A stretch of DNA of 64,000 nucleotides from Marivibrio halodurans (GTDB lineage: Bacteria; Pseudomonadota; Alphaproteobacteria; UBA8366; Aestuariispiraceae), in assembly GCF_017963645.1 (NCBI RefSeq), contig NZ_JAGMWN010000001.1:930001-994000 (forward strand), in the 5' to 3' direction. The notes below the pieces were generated by a model that did not search any database, had not been told where the DNA came from, and saw only the letters and a list, made by a program, of their open reading frames with translations. This document shows positions 37,144 to 45,427 of the stretch, piece after piece. Position numbers and translations under genes: made by a program. The number at the start of each line of letters is the position of its first letter. Position 1 is the first letter of the stretch.

Positions 37144-38133
37144 TCACATGCTCCAGCATTGACGGCGGTCGAAGCCGTCCCCGGCCTTGATGATCTTCAT
37201 CGGCGACTCGATCTCCAGCATCGAGCCGTCGGCCGCCGCGCCGCCTTGCAGCAGGATGTCGATCATCGTGCCGGCGTCACGGCCCTGGCCGTCGGCGTCA
37301 TAGCTCCACACGCGGTCGAGGACCGCGTTCTCGATCGCCTCGCAGGCGACGCTCTCGCCGCCGCCGGTGGCATAGACCAACACGTCATCCTGCTTCCCGG
37401 CGTCCTTGACCGCGTTGCCGGCCCCCATGGTGTGGACATCCCAATGGCCGAAGATGGCGCACAGGTCCGGGTGCTGCTGCAACACGGTGGCGGTGATCTG
37501 GCGCGCCTTCTCCGGCTCCCAGTCGGAGGCCTGGTTGGAGACGACCTCGATCTCCGGATGCGCGTCGAAGACGGCGAAGGAGGCCTCGTTCATGATCACG
37601 CTGTCGGCCGCGGTAAGCTGCCCCGGAATGATCGCGACCTTGCCCGACTTGCCGCTGCCCTCGCCGCATTCCTTCACGATATCCTCGGCCACCTCGCGGC
37701 CGATGCGCTTCCAATTGGCGCCGACGAAGGCGCTGGAGGGGCGGTTGGATTGCAGGTTGATCTGCAGGACCTTGATGCCCTCCGATTCCGCCTGTTGGAT
37801 CTGGCGGGCCAGAAGTTGGACGGTCGGGTTGTGGACGACCAGGACATCGGGCTTCTCGCTGATCGCCTTGGCCAGCAGTTCCGACATGGCGCCCGTGTTG
37901 AAGGCGGCATCGCGGATATCGAGGCTGTAGCCGTAGATCTCCGCGTGCTGGCGCATGCGCCGCACCCAGCCCTCGGTCAGCGATATGCCCATCGAGATCG
38001 GCACGAAGATCACCTTCTTGCCCGCGATATCGCTGTCCGCACGGGCGGGAGCGCCCACGGCCAGCGCCACGCACCCGCCCAACGCGGCCGCCATCACGGC
38101 CGCGCGAATGGTTCTTCCGAGTGAACGCAACAT
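37144..38133 (-). CDS. Periplasmic sugar-type binding protein, cassette 1
   Basis: Binding protein of 329 aa, Periplasmic_binding_4 (RbsB/LsrB-like) type. A signal peptide covers about the first 32 residues and ends ARA-DSD. The mature protein starts IAGKKVIFVPISMGISLTEGW and carries ISEKPDVLVVHNPTVQLLAR and LQQHPDLCAIFGHWDVHTMGAG. AGAGGAGGAAACC before the ATG is an ideal ribosome site and sets the start. It is clearly homologous to the cassette 2 protein at 47625, but they differ enough to have different ligands. The C-terminal Cys (RRQCWSM) is shared with cassette 2 (GSCWTL), and Cys also occurs at HPDLC, so a disulfide is possible. Confidence 0.9.
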   Translation of the reverse strand: MLRSLGRTIRAAVMAAALGGCVALAVGAPARADSDIAGKKVIFVPISMGISLTEGWVRRMRQHAEIYGYSLDIRDAAFNTGAMSELLAKAISEKPDVLVVHNPTVQLLARQIQQAESEGIKVLQINLQSNRPSSAFVGANWKRIGREVAEDIVKECGEGSGKSGKVAIIPGQLTAADSVIMNEASFAVFDAHPEIEVVSNQASDWEPEKARQITATVLQQHPDLCAIFGHWDVHTMGAGNAVKDAGKQDDVLVYATGGGESVACEAIENAVLDRVWSYDADGQGRDAGTMIDILLQGGAAADGSMLEIESPMKIIKAGDGFDRRQCWSM

Positions 38134-38161
38134 GGTTTCCTCCTCTGTTTCGTTGCACGGG

Positions 38162-39169
38162 TTAGAGATCACCGGCGGTGTCCGTCTCCGTGTCCCTGGG
38201 GTTGAGGTAGTTATCGAGGACGATCGCGATGATCAGGACGAAGCCCTTGATCACGTCCTGCATCTGCGTGGTGACGTTCATCAACGTCATGCCGTTGCGC
38301 AGCACCGCGATCAGCGCCACGCCCACGATGATGTTGCGCACCCCGCCGCGTCCGCCGCGCAAGGGGATGCCGCCCAGCACGACGACCAGGATCACCTCGA
38401 ACAGCAGGCTGCCGTTGGTGACGGTGCGGAAATCCACCGTGCCGCTGGCCGCCGCGGTGACGAGCCCCGCGAAGAGCGCCATCAGCGCCGCGAAGACATA
38501 GACGACGATGGTCGTCGTGCGCACCGGCAGCCCCCCGAGGCGGGCCGCCTGGAAATTATCGCCCATGGCGTAGATCGTCCGGCCGGCCGCGGAATAGCGC
38601 AGCAGGAAACCGGTCGCGACCAGCGCCGCGACCATCAACGCCACGGGCGCGGGGACGCCCGGCAGGATATCACCCGACAGCAGCACCACCGCCGGATTCG
38701 ACTTGGGCAGGAGCAGCAGGAACTCCCCCCCGAGCACCGCGTAGCGAACGAGCCCCGTCACGAACATGGCGGACGCCAGCGTCGCCAGCATCGCCGGAAT
38801 CTCGACATAGGCGATCAGCCAGGCGTTCGCGCATCCGACCAACGCCATCGCGCCGACGGCGAGCAACAACGCCTCCGGCCCACCGACACCGGCATTGATC
38901 AGGATGCTGAAGGTGGTGGCGCCCGCTACCATCTCCGCGATCAAGGCCAATTCCAGCCCGCGCGAGACGATGACGACCGCCATCCCGCAACTCAGGATCA
39001 CCAGCGAGGCGGAATTGGAGAGAACCACGCCCAGATTGCCGGGCGTCGCGAACCCCTCGATCCCGATCGCGAACAGCACGAACAGGGCGGCCGTCACCGC
39101 CATGACGACAAGCTCCAGCAGGTTCCTGCGCCGCCCACCCCTGTCCTTGGTCGCGAAACCGATCGCCAT
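38162..39169 (-). CDS. Rbs-type ABC permease (no propeller), cassette 1
   Basis: Membrane permease of 335 aa, eight to ten segments. GMAVVIVSRGLELALIAEMVAG and VVLGGIPLRGGRGGVRNIIVG are family stretches. It has no C-terminal extra domain, so the transporter is probably a heterodimer of this protein and the propeller-bearing permease. Its Shine-Dalgarno GAGGTAGGG overlaps the TGA stop of the dehydrogenase gene upstream, which ties this cassette to the acyl-CoA genes. The binding-protein gene follows after 28 bases. Confidence 0.9.
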   Translation of the reverse strand: MAIGFATKDRGGRRRNLLELVVMAVTAALFVLFAIGIEGFATPGNLGVVLSNSASLVILSCGMAVVIVSRGLELALIAEMVAGATTFSILINAGVGGPEALLLAVGAMALVGCANAWLIAYVEIPAMLATLASAMFVTGLVRYAVLGGEFLLLLPKSNPAVVLLSGDILPGVPAPVALMVAALVATGFLLRYSAAGRTIYAMGDNFQAARLGGLPVRTTTIVVYVFAALMALFAGLVTAAASGTVDFRTVTNGSLLFEVILVVVLGGIPLRGGRGGVRNIIVGVALIAVLRNGMTLMNVTTQMQDVIKGFVLIIAIVLDNYLNPRDTETDTAGDL

Positions 39170-39178
39170 GGCCCTACC

Positions 39179-40060
39179 TCACGCGGCGCCGGCACGCACG
39201 GCGCGCGCGGCGAGTTTCCCGGCCTGATCGAAGGCGTTCTCCACGGCCCGCGCGCCGGCGGGGTCGCATATCGCATCGAAGCGCGCCGCCACGGCCTCCG
39301 GTGTCAGTTCATCGTCCGGCAGATGGATACCCTCGCCCTCGGTCACATGAACCCGCGCGAAGGTTCCCGCCCCGGCGGCCATGGCGAAGCGCGACGGAGC
39401 CGCGCCGCTCACCAGGAACAACGCGCCCGCCGCCACCCGCTCCGGCGCCAGCAGCCGAGCCGCCTCCGGGTCGAGCAGACCGTCGGTCATCCGGGTCGCC
39501 GCGCTCGGCAGGATCATGTTGACGCGGATGCCGTCGCGTTCCCCTTCCAATTGCAGGCAATTCATCAGCCCCAGCATCGCCGCCTTGGCCGCGCCGTAGT
39601 TGGATTGGCCGAAATTGCCGTAGAGGCCGGACGAGGAGGAGGTCAGCAGGATGCGGCCATAGCCGCAGTCGCGCATCGGCTGCCACACCGCCTTGCAGAG
39701 ATTGACGGAGCCCATCAGATGCACCTCGACCACCCGCCGGAAGTCGTCGAGCGCCATCTTCGCGAAGGTCTTGTCGCGCAGGATGCCGGCATTGTTGAGG
39801 GCGATATCGATCCGGCCGTGCGCGTCGAGCACCCGGTCCACCATGGCCGACACCGCGTCGAAGTCGCTGACATCGACCTCATGCGCCTCGGCCGCGCCGC
39901 CGGTGGCGCGGATCTGGGCGGCGGTCGTCGCCCCCTCCCCGCCCAGATCCGCGATGACCACCCGGGCGCCGCGCGCGGCCAGCGCCTCGGCATAGGCGCG
40001 CCCCAACCCGCGCGCCCCGCCGGTGACGATCGCGACCTGATTTTCGAACGAGATGGACAT
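39179..40060 (-). CDS. SDR dehydrogenase, MFE-2/(3R)-hydroxyacyl-CoA type
   Basis: NAD(P)-dependent short-chain dehydrogenase of 293 aa. The cofactor motif is TGGARGLGRAYAEALAARGA, and the active site is TSSSSGLYGNFGQSNYGAAK with the Ser-Tyr-Lys set. LNNAGILRDKTFAKM followed by GSVNLCKAVWQPM and GLYGNFGQSNY is the pattern of peroxisomal MFE-2 and related (3R)-hydroxyacyl-CoA dehydrogenases that work on branched or steroid side chains. AGGAG precedes the ATG. It lies between an ECH-family gene (12 bases upstream) and the plain permease gene (nine bases downstream), so it belongs to the operon and likely oxidises a hydroxyacyl-CoA. Confidence 0.85.
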   Translation of the reverse strand: MSISFENQVAIVTGGARGLGRAYAEALAARGARVVIADLGGEGATTAAQIRATGGAAEAHEVDVSDFDAVSAMVDRVLDAHGRIDIALNNAGILRDKTFAKMALDDFRRVVEVHLMGSVNLCKAVWQPMRDCGYGRILLTSSSSGLYGNFGQSNYGAAKAAMLGLMNCLQLEGERDGIRVNMILPSAATRMTDGLLDPEAARLLAPERVAAGALFLVSGAAPSRFAMAAGAGTFARVHVTEGEGIHLPDDELTPEAVAARFDAICDPAGARAVENAFDQAGKLAARAVRAGAA

Positions 40061-40072
40061 CGATAAAGGCTC

Positions 40073-40855
40073 CTAGAACTGCGCGGGTTGCTTGGTGCGG
40101 AAGGCTTCGAGACCCTTGGCGAGATCCTTGCCGTCGACATGCAGCGCGAAACGGTCCAGCTCCGCGCGGACGCGTTCGGCCCGGCCGGGCGCGCCGGCGC
40201 CGCCACCGATCAGGGTCTTGATATGGCCGATCGCCTCCGGGCTGCGGCCGGCGATCTCGCGCGCGATCCCGCGCGCCTTTTCCATCAGGGTGGCCGGCGG
40301 CACCACGTCGTTGACGAGGCCCCAATCCATCAGCGTCCCGGCATCGAGCAGCCCGGCGGTATAGAAAAGCTGCGCGGCGTGGGAGGGCGAGAGCCGTTCG
40401 CGCAGGCGCACCGTGGCGCCACCGGCCGGTACGATGCCGTACTGGGCGTGACCGTCGCCGATCCGCGCCCCTTCGGCCGCGACGACGATGTCGCAGCAGA
40501 GCAGCAATTCCAGCCCGCCGGCCACCGCGAATCCGTTGATCGCGGCGATCACCGGAACGGGGATATCCTCGACCCGTTGCAGGATATCCTGATTGTCGCG
40601 GAGATATGTCAGCAGCGTGTTCTTGTCGGCGCGCAGAGCCCGCTCGAACTCGATTAGGTCGCCCCCGGCGGAGAAAGCCCGACCCGTGCCGGTGAGGATC
40701 ACCGCGCGGACATCGGAGCGGGCCTCCAACGCGTCGATCCGCCGGGCAAGCGCGGTCATCATCGGCTGGGAGAGCGCGTTCAACGCCTTCGGCCGGGCGA
40801 GCGTCACCGTCGCGATGCCGTCCGATATGTCGAGTGTCACGGGTTCGTCGGTCAT
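40073..40855 (-). CDS. Enoyl-CoA hydratase/isomerase-family protein
   Basis: Crotonase-fold protein of 260 aa. The oxyanion hole strand is TGTGRAFSAGGDLIEFE, and GGLELLLCCDIVVAAEGARI carries the first catalytic glutamate (rat Glu144 position). The second (Glu164 in the PE-x-x-LG motif) is replaced: DGHAQYGIVPAGGATVRL has His there. It may therefore be an isomerase, hydrolase or lyase rather than a hydratase. GAGGAGCGA precedes the ATG, which overlaps the ligase stop by four bases. It sits between the CoA ligase and the MFE-2-like dehydrogenase, a set that makes a short beta-oxidation-like route. Confidence 0.88.
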   Translation of the reverse strand: MTDEPVTLDISDGIATVTLARPKALNALSQPMMTALARRIDALEARSDVRAVILTGTGRAFSAGGDLIEFERALRADKNTLLTYLRDNQDILQRVEDIPVPVIAAINGFAVAGGLELLLCCDIVVAAEGARIGDGHAQYGIVPAGGATVRLRERLSPSHAAQLFYTAGLLDAGTLMDWGLVNDVVPPATLMEKARGIAREIAGRSPEAIGHIKTLIGGGAGAPGRAERVRAELDRFALHVDGKDLAKGLEAFRTKQPAQF

Positions 40856-42840
40856 TCGCTCCTCCCCGGCTGGATGTCCCCGGCCTGGACTTCCCCGGCC
40901 TCGACTTCGTAACTTTGCGGCAACGGCGCGAGGGTTTCGGCCAATAAGGCGAGCGTTTCGGCCGTCGCCCCCGTCACGCGCACCGTCACCCGCGCGCGCC
41001 CCTGCCCGTCCTGGCCGACCGCGACGCGGGCCCGCGCGCCGGGCCCGCAATGCGCGGCGACCTCCAGGCGCACCTTCTCCTCGATCGCGCGCTCGCGCAG
41101 GCTCGGCTTGAAGATCTTGCCGACCGCCGTAACGGGAAGTTCATCGATGAGAAGGATGCTTTTCGGCAGCGCCGGCCGCTCGTGGATATGCGCTTCCAGA
41201 TGGCGGCGCAGGGCATCGATCGCGAGCGTCATGCCCGGCTCGGGCACGACGAAGAGGGCCGCCACCTCGCCCGCATATTGGTCGGGCATGCCGACGGCGG
41301 CGCTGATCCGCACGCCGTCGAACTGATTCGCCACGTCCTCGATCGCGGCGGGGTCGATATTATGGCCGCCCCGCACGATCAAATCCTTCGCCCGCCCGGT
41401 CAGGACGAGGCGCTGATCCGGCGTCAGATAGCCGATATCGCCCGTATTGAGCCACCCGTCCGCCTCCAGCGCGCCGACGTCATGGGCCGGGTCCAGATAA
41501 CCCGGAAAGACCTGGGGGCCGCGCACCTGGACGAGGCCGCTCTCGTTCGACGCGCACGCCGTCGGTGCCTCCGCGTCGAGACGCAGGATGCGAATCTCGG
41601 AATAGGGTGCGCGGAAACCGACACTGCCCGCGACCGGCTCCCCCCGCCCCGGGTTGAAGGCGATGGCCGCCGCCGTCTCCGTCATGCCGTAGGTCTCGAA
41701 GATGCGGATACCGGTCGTCCGTTCGAATCGGGCGCCCACCGCCTTGGGCAACAGGGCGCCGCCCGTCACCGCCATGCGCACGCCCGCCGCCGTCCCCGCC
41801 TTCTCCTCCCTGGACCACATCTCCCTGGGCCATGTCTCGGCGAAGGCGGCGATGGAGGTCGGCACGCCGCTCACCACCGTCGCCCGATGGTGGCGCACGA
41901 TGTCCCAATAGCGCGCCACCACCGCCGGTCGGCGCAACGCATAGGGCGAGGGCACGACCACATGCCCCCCGGCCGCCAGCACCGACAAGCCGACCGTCAT
42001 GGTCCCGCCGACATGGAAGAAGGGGAAGCCGTTGATCACGACATCGCCCTCGTCATAGCCGAAGACCTGGGCGAAGCCGAAGGCCGCGTGAATCTGATTT
42101 CCGTGCGTGAGGCGCACCAGTTTCGGCCGACCGGTCGTCCCACCGGTATGGAACAACGCGCAGACGGTGTCGCGATCGGCCCGGGGGGCAAAGGTGAGCA
42201 CCCCGCCGTCATGGCCGCGCAGCGCCTCGGCCAATGTCGTGACGCCGGGAGACGCCGGCGCATCGCCGATCACGACCACCCGGCGCAGGCTCGGCACGCG
42301 CTCCAGCGCGCCACGCGCCTTCTCCCAGCATTCGGCGTCGAGATCGGCGGCGGGGATGACCAGCACGGTCGCGGCTTGCGCGTCGAGCAGATCGAACAGC
42401 GCCTCCCGGTTCAGCAGATAATTGAGCGTGCTGGCCACGCCCGCGATCTGCGCGCCGAGGAGAAGCGCCGGCATCTCGGGCAGCGTCGGCGTCAGGAAGG
42501 CGGTTACCCGCTCCCCCGGCGGCACGCCCGACGCGCGCTGCAGGGCGTCGAACATATTGGCGGCGCGGGTCGCCTGCCAAAGCAACTGACGGTGCGTCAG
42601 GGCCGCGCCGATATCCGACAGGTCCTCCGAGCGCATGACGGTGAGCGCCATGGCATCGCCGCACCGCGCGGCCGTCGCGCGCAGCAGGTCATGAAGCGTC
42701 CGCGCCGGCACCATGTCGTCATAGGGCGCGGCCTCTATCGCCTCGATATCCGCGATCGCGCGCACCGGGCGTACCGGGCGCGTGGTCCTGGGTGGGGCAT
42801 CGGACGAAGTCCCGGACGTGGTTTTGGTGTCGCCCGCCAT
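40852..42840 (-). CDS. AMP-forming acyl-CoA ligase
   Basis: Adenylate-forming ligase of 662 aa that makes an acyl-CoA from an acid, ATP and CoA. FHTGGTTGRPKLVRLTHGN is the phosphate loop, ETYGMTETAAAI the aromatic/Thr motif, and GWLNTGDIGYLTPDQRLVLTGRAKDLI the hinge with Asp. VTAVGKIFKPSLR has the catalytic lysine near the end. The tail after that lysine is about 80 residues longer than usual and acidic at the very end. The ATG shares one base with the ATPase stop (TGATG), so it is coupled to cassette 2. It probably activates the acid freed or imported by the transporter. Confidence 0.9.
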   Translation of the reverse strand: MAGDTKTTSGTSSDAPPRTTRPVRPVRAIADIEAIEAAPYDDMVPARTLHDLLRATAARCGDAMALTVMRSEDLSDIGAALTHRQLLWQATRAANMFDALQRASGVPPGERVTAFLTPTLPEMPALLLGAQIAGVASTLNYLLNREALFDLLDAQAATVLVIPAADLDAECWEKARGALERVPSLRRVVVIGDAPASPGVTTLAEALRGHDGGVLTFAPRADRDTVCALFHTGGTTGRPKLVRLTHGNQIHAAFGFAQVFGYDEGDVVINGFPFFHVGGTMTVGLSVLAAGGHVVVPSPYALRRPAVVARYWDIVRHHRATVVSGVPTSIAAFAETWPREMWSREEKAGTAAGVRMAVTGGALLPKAVGARFERTTGIRIFETYGMTETAAAIAFNPGRGEPVAGSVGFRAPYSEIRILRLDAEAPTACASNESGLVQVRGPQVFPGYLDPAHDVGALEADGWLNTGDIGYLTPDQRLVLTGRAKDLIVRGGHNIDPAAIEDVANQFDGVRISAAVGMPDQYAGEVAALFVVPEPGMTLAIDALRRHLEAHIHERPALPKSILLIDELPVTAVGKIFKPSLRERAIEEKVRLEVAAHCGPGARARVAVGQDGQGRARVTVRVTGATAETLALLAETLAPLPQSYEVEAGEVQAGDIQPGRSE

Positions 42841-44336
42841 CAGTGCACCGCCGCGTACATGATGGTTTCCTCGTCGGCGCTGTCGCCCGCGAATTCCTCG
42901 ACGATGCGGCCCTGGCGGCAGACCAGGATACGGTCGGAAAGTTGCAGCACCTCCGGCAGGTAGGAGGAGATCACCATCACCGCGATGCCCTCGTCGGCGA
43001 GCCGGTTGATAAGTTGGTGGATCTCCGCGATGGCGCCGACATCGACGCCCCGCGTCGGCTCGTCGAAGATGACGAGCCTGGGCTTCTGCACCAGGGCCTT
43101 GGCAACCACCACCTTCTGCTGATTGCCGCCGGACAGTTCGATCACCCGCGCGTCGCCGTTGATCGCCCGAACATTCAGGGCGCCGATCCACGTATCCGCG
43201 ATCTCCTTCATCTCGCGCAGGCTGATCACGCGTGACCGGGACCGCCCGCCCGCGACGGCGGAGAGATGGATGTTCTCCGCGATCGACATGGTCTCGAAGA
43301 AGCCTTCCAGCTTGCGGTCCTCGGTCACGTAGACGATGCCGTCGCGCACCGCCGGGCGCGGCACGCGATAGCGCACCGGCCGCCCGTCGAGTCGCACCTG
43401 ACCGCCGTGGAATGTGTCGCGCTTCATCACCCCGGCGACGACCTTGGCCGCCTCCGTTCGGCCGGAGCCGATCAAGCCGAAGACGCCCGTGATTTGGCCG
43501 GAAAAGACGGAGAAGGAGGTGTTCTTCACCGCCTTGCCCATGGAGAGGTTCTGGACGCTCAGCACCTTCTCCCGCGCTTCCCGTGGAGAACGGCGCGCGC
43601 GCGCGCCATAGAGTTCATCCGACAGCGACCGCCCGACCATCGCGCGCACGATGCTCTCGCGGTCGAAGCGCGCGGCCTCGTCGCTCACCACATGCTCCCC
43701 GTCGCGCATGACCGTGATGCGGTCGGCGATCGCGAGCGCTTCCTCCAACGCGTGGGAGATGAAGATGATCGACACGCCGCGCGCGCGCAGTCGATCGACC
43801 AGCGAGAAGAACTGGTGCTTCTCCTCCGGCGTCAGGGTCGCCGTCGGCTCATCGAAGATGATGACATTCGCGTTGTGATGAACGGCGCGCGCGATCTCCA
43901 CCATCTGCTTCTGACCGGCGCCGAGGCTAGAGACCAGGGCCATCGGATCGACATCGAAATTCAACGATTGCAGGAACTGCTGACCGGCGATGTAGATGCC
44001 GCGCAGGCGGTGGAAGAAACGTTTGTCGGCGAGATAGAGATTCTGCGCGACGGTGAGCGAGGGCACGAGGCTGGTTTCCTGATAGACCATCGCGATGCCG
44101 TGTCGCAGCGCCTCCGCCGGCGTCGACAGGACCGTCGCGCGCCCGTCCAGGAGAACTTCCCCGGCGGTCGGCGTCACGACGCCCGCCAGCATCTTGGTGA
44201 GGGTCGATTTCCCGGCCCCGTTCTCGCCGACCAGCGCATGGACCTCGCCGCGATGCAGCGTGAAGGTGACGTCCTTGACCGCGGGCACGCCGCGATATTC
44301 CTTCGTGCCGTTCCTGAGTTCGAGTATCGGCGTCAT
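42840..44336 (-). CDS. Sugar-type (RbsA/MglA-like) ABC ATPase, cassette 2
   Basis: Double ATPase of 498 aa, the same length as the cassette 1 protein. The first half has GENGAGKSTL, LGAGQKQMVEIARA and VIIFDEPTATL; the second half has GLIGSGRTEA, LSGGNQQKVVVAKAL and LVIFDEPTRGVD. I start at the ATG at 44336, which overlaps the stop of the free-propeller gene by four bases; longer readings are out of place. The paralog is at 32367, and the two differ at many positions, so the cassettes are old duplicates. Confidence 0.93.
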   Translation of the reverse strand: MTPILELRNGTKEYRGVPAVKDVTFTLHRGEVHALVGENGAGKSTLTKMLAGVVTPTAGEVLLDGRATVLSTPAEALRHGIAMVYQETSLVPSLTVAQNLYLADKRFFHRLRGIYIAGQQFLQSLNFDVDPMALVSSLGAGQKQMVEIARAVHHNANVIIFDEPTATLTPEEKHQFFSLVDRLRARGVSIIFISHALEEALAIADRITVMRDGEHVVSDEAARFDRESIVRAMVGRSLSDELYGARARRSPREAREKVLSVQNLSMGKAVKNTSFSVFSGQITGVFGLIGSGRTEAAKVVAGVMKRDTFHGGQVRLDGRPVRYRVPRPAVRDGIVYVTEDRKLEGFFETMSIAENIHLSAVAGGRSRSRVISLREMKEIADTWIGALNVRAINGDARVIELSGGNQQKVVVAKALVQKPRLVIFDEPTRGVDVGAIAEIHQLINRLADEGIAVMVISSYLPEVLQLSDRILVCRQGRIVEEFAGDSADEETIMYAAVH

Positions 44337-45427
44337 CGCCCGCCTCCCCGTCGATCCGCGCCGACACGCACCACCACCCCGTCGCCGCGCGCCGCCACGA
44401 GGAGGCCGCCCGCCGCCGGCTCGGCGATGGCCGTGACGCCGTGCGTCGCGCCGTCGGCGCGGCTGTGCAGGCTGGAACGCGGTTGAAAATCGCCGTCGAG
44501 CTTCACGCACAGCCCGAAGGACATGGTCGGCGCCCAGGGCTTCAGGATGCCCAGATGCTTGACGCCGCCGCCCTGCAACGGCTCGTGAAAGCTGCGGCCG
44601 GCGCGCAGCTTGGGCACGATCCAATAGGGGCGCGGCACCTCCGCCACCATGCGCGCGCGATAGGCGGGCTCGCGCAGCACGAACTCGATGAGCTGACTGC
44701 GCGGCGCGAAGACCGAAAGCCAATGGCCGCCGCCGGCGGCCGCCACGATCCGCCCCGGATAGCCGGGCATGTCGTGATAAAGCACCGTCCGCCCGTGCGG
44801 AGCGTTGGGATCGATGGCGACGAGACGGTGGCGCCAAGCTTCCGAGAAGACGAGCCGGCCGCCGTCATGAACGAGCCCGGCCGGATAGCCGAGACCATAG
44901 GCGAGCCGGTCGCGCGCGCCGGTCGCCAGATCCACCCGCCAGATCTCGCCAGAAGACCCGTGTCCCAGCAGATCGTGCTGCCAATCGGCCCGCGCGTGCC
45001 GGGTCGACCCGACCGCGACATGAAGCGTGGCGCCCGAGGCCGCCATCGCCGTGATGCACCGCCCCCGCGCGCCGAGGGCGACGCGCCGTCCGGCGAAGGC
45101 CCCGCCCTCGACCAGGATATCGCCGCCTTCCAGGGCGAGCGCGAGGCCGCCATCCGCGAGCGCCGCGAGCGCCAGGATATCGGCGTCATGGCGGGCGCGC
45201 GGCGCCCAAGCGCCGTCCGCGCTCAACTCGTGCAGCACCCTGCCGGCCGAGGCGACCGGCGTGCCCTCCAGGACCGCCAGATCGTCGACATCGGCGAGCG
45301 GCATGCGCGCGGCCGCCTCGTCCAGGGCGCGGTTCGGGCGCAAGGCACCGTCCAGCGCCGGCACGGTGACCGCCGCCTCGCCCCGGCCCAGCAGATTGTC
45401 CCATCCGCGTATCAGGGGCCCGATCAT
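44333..45427 (-). CDS. Free SMP-30/strictosidine-synthase-like beta-propeller, cassette 2 (active site degenerate)
   Basis: A 364 aa propeller-like protein without a signal peptide, the partner of the cassette 1 protein at 33860. DMPGYPGRIVAAAGGGHWLS aligns with LPGFPDNINRASDGTYWLAL of the fused domain, with DN replaced by GR, and YPAGL replaces FPNGI, so the calcium site is lost. The shared end (SLHSRADGATHGVTA here, SAHSRANGYRHAVTD in cassette 1) shows that the free proteins form their own family. The ATG at 45427 follows GGGGGGACGC and overlaps the fusion stop. It may be a non-catalytic partner of the fused propeller. Confidence 0.75.
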   Translation of the reverse strand: MIGPLIRGWDNLLGRGEAAVTVPALDGALRPNRALDEAAARMPLADVDDLAVLEGTPVASAGRVLHELSADGAWAPRARHDADILALAALADGGLALALEGGDILVEGGAFAGRRVALGARGRCITAMAASGATLHVAVGSTRHARADWQHDLLGHGSSGEIWRVDLATGARDRLAYGLGYPAGLVHDGGRLVFSEAWRHRLVAIDPNAPHGRTVLYHDMPGYPGRIVAAAGGGHWLSVFAPRSQLIEFVLREPAYRARMVAEVPRPYWIVPKLRAGRSFHEPLQGGGVKHLGILKPWAPTMSFGLCVKLDGDFQPRSSLHSRADGATHGVTAIAEPAAGGLLVAARGDGVVVRVGADRRGGGR

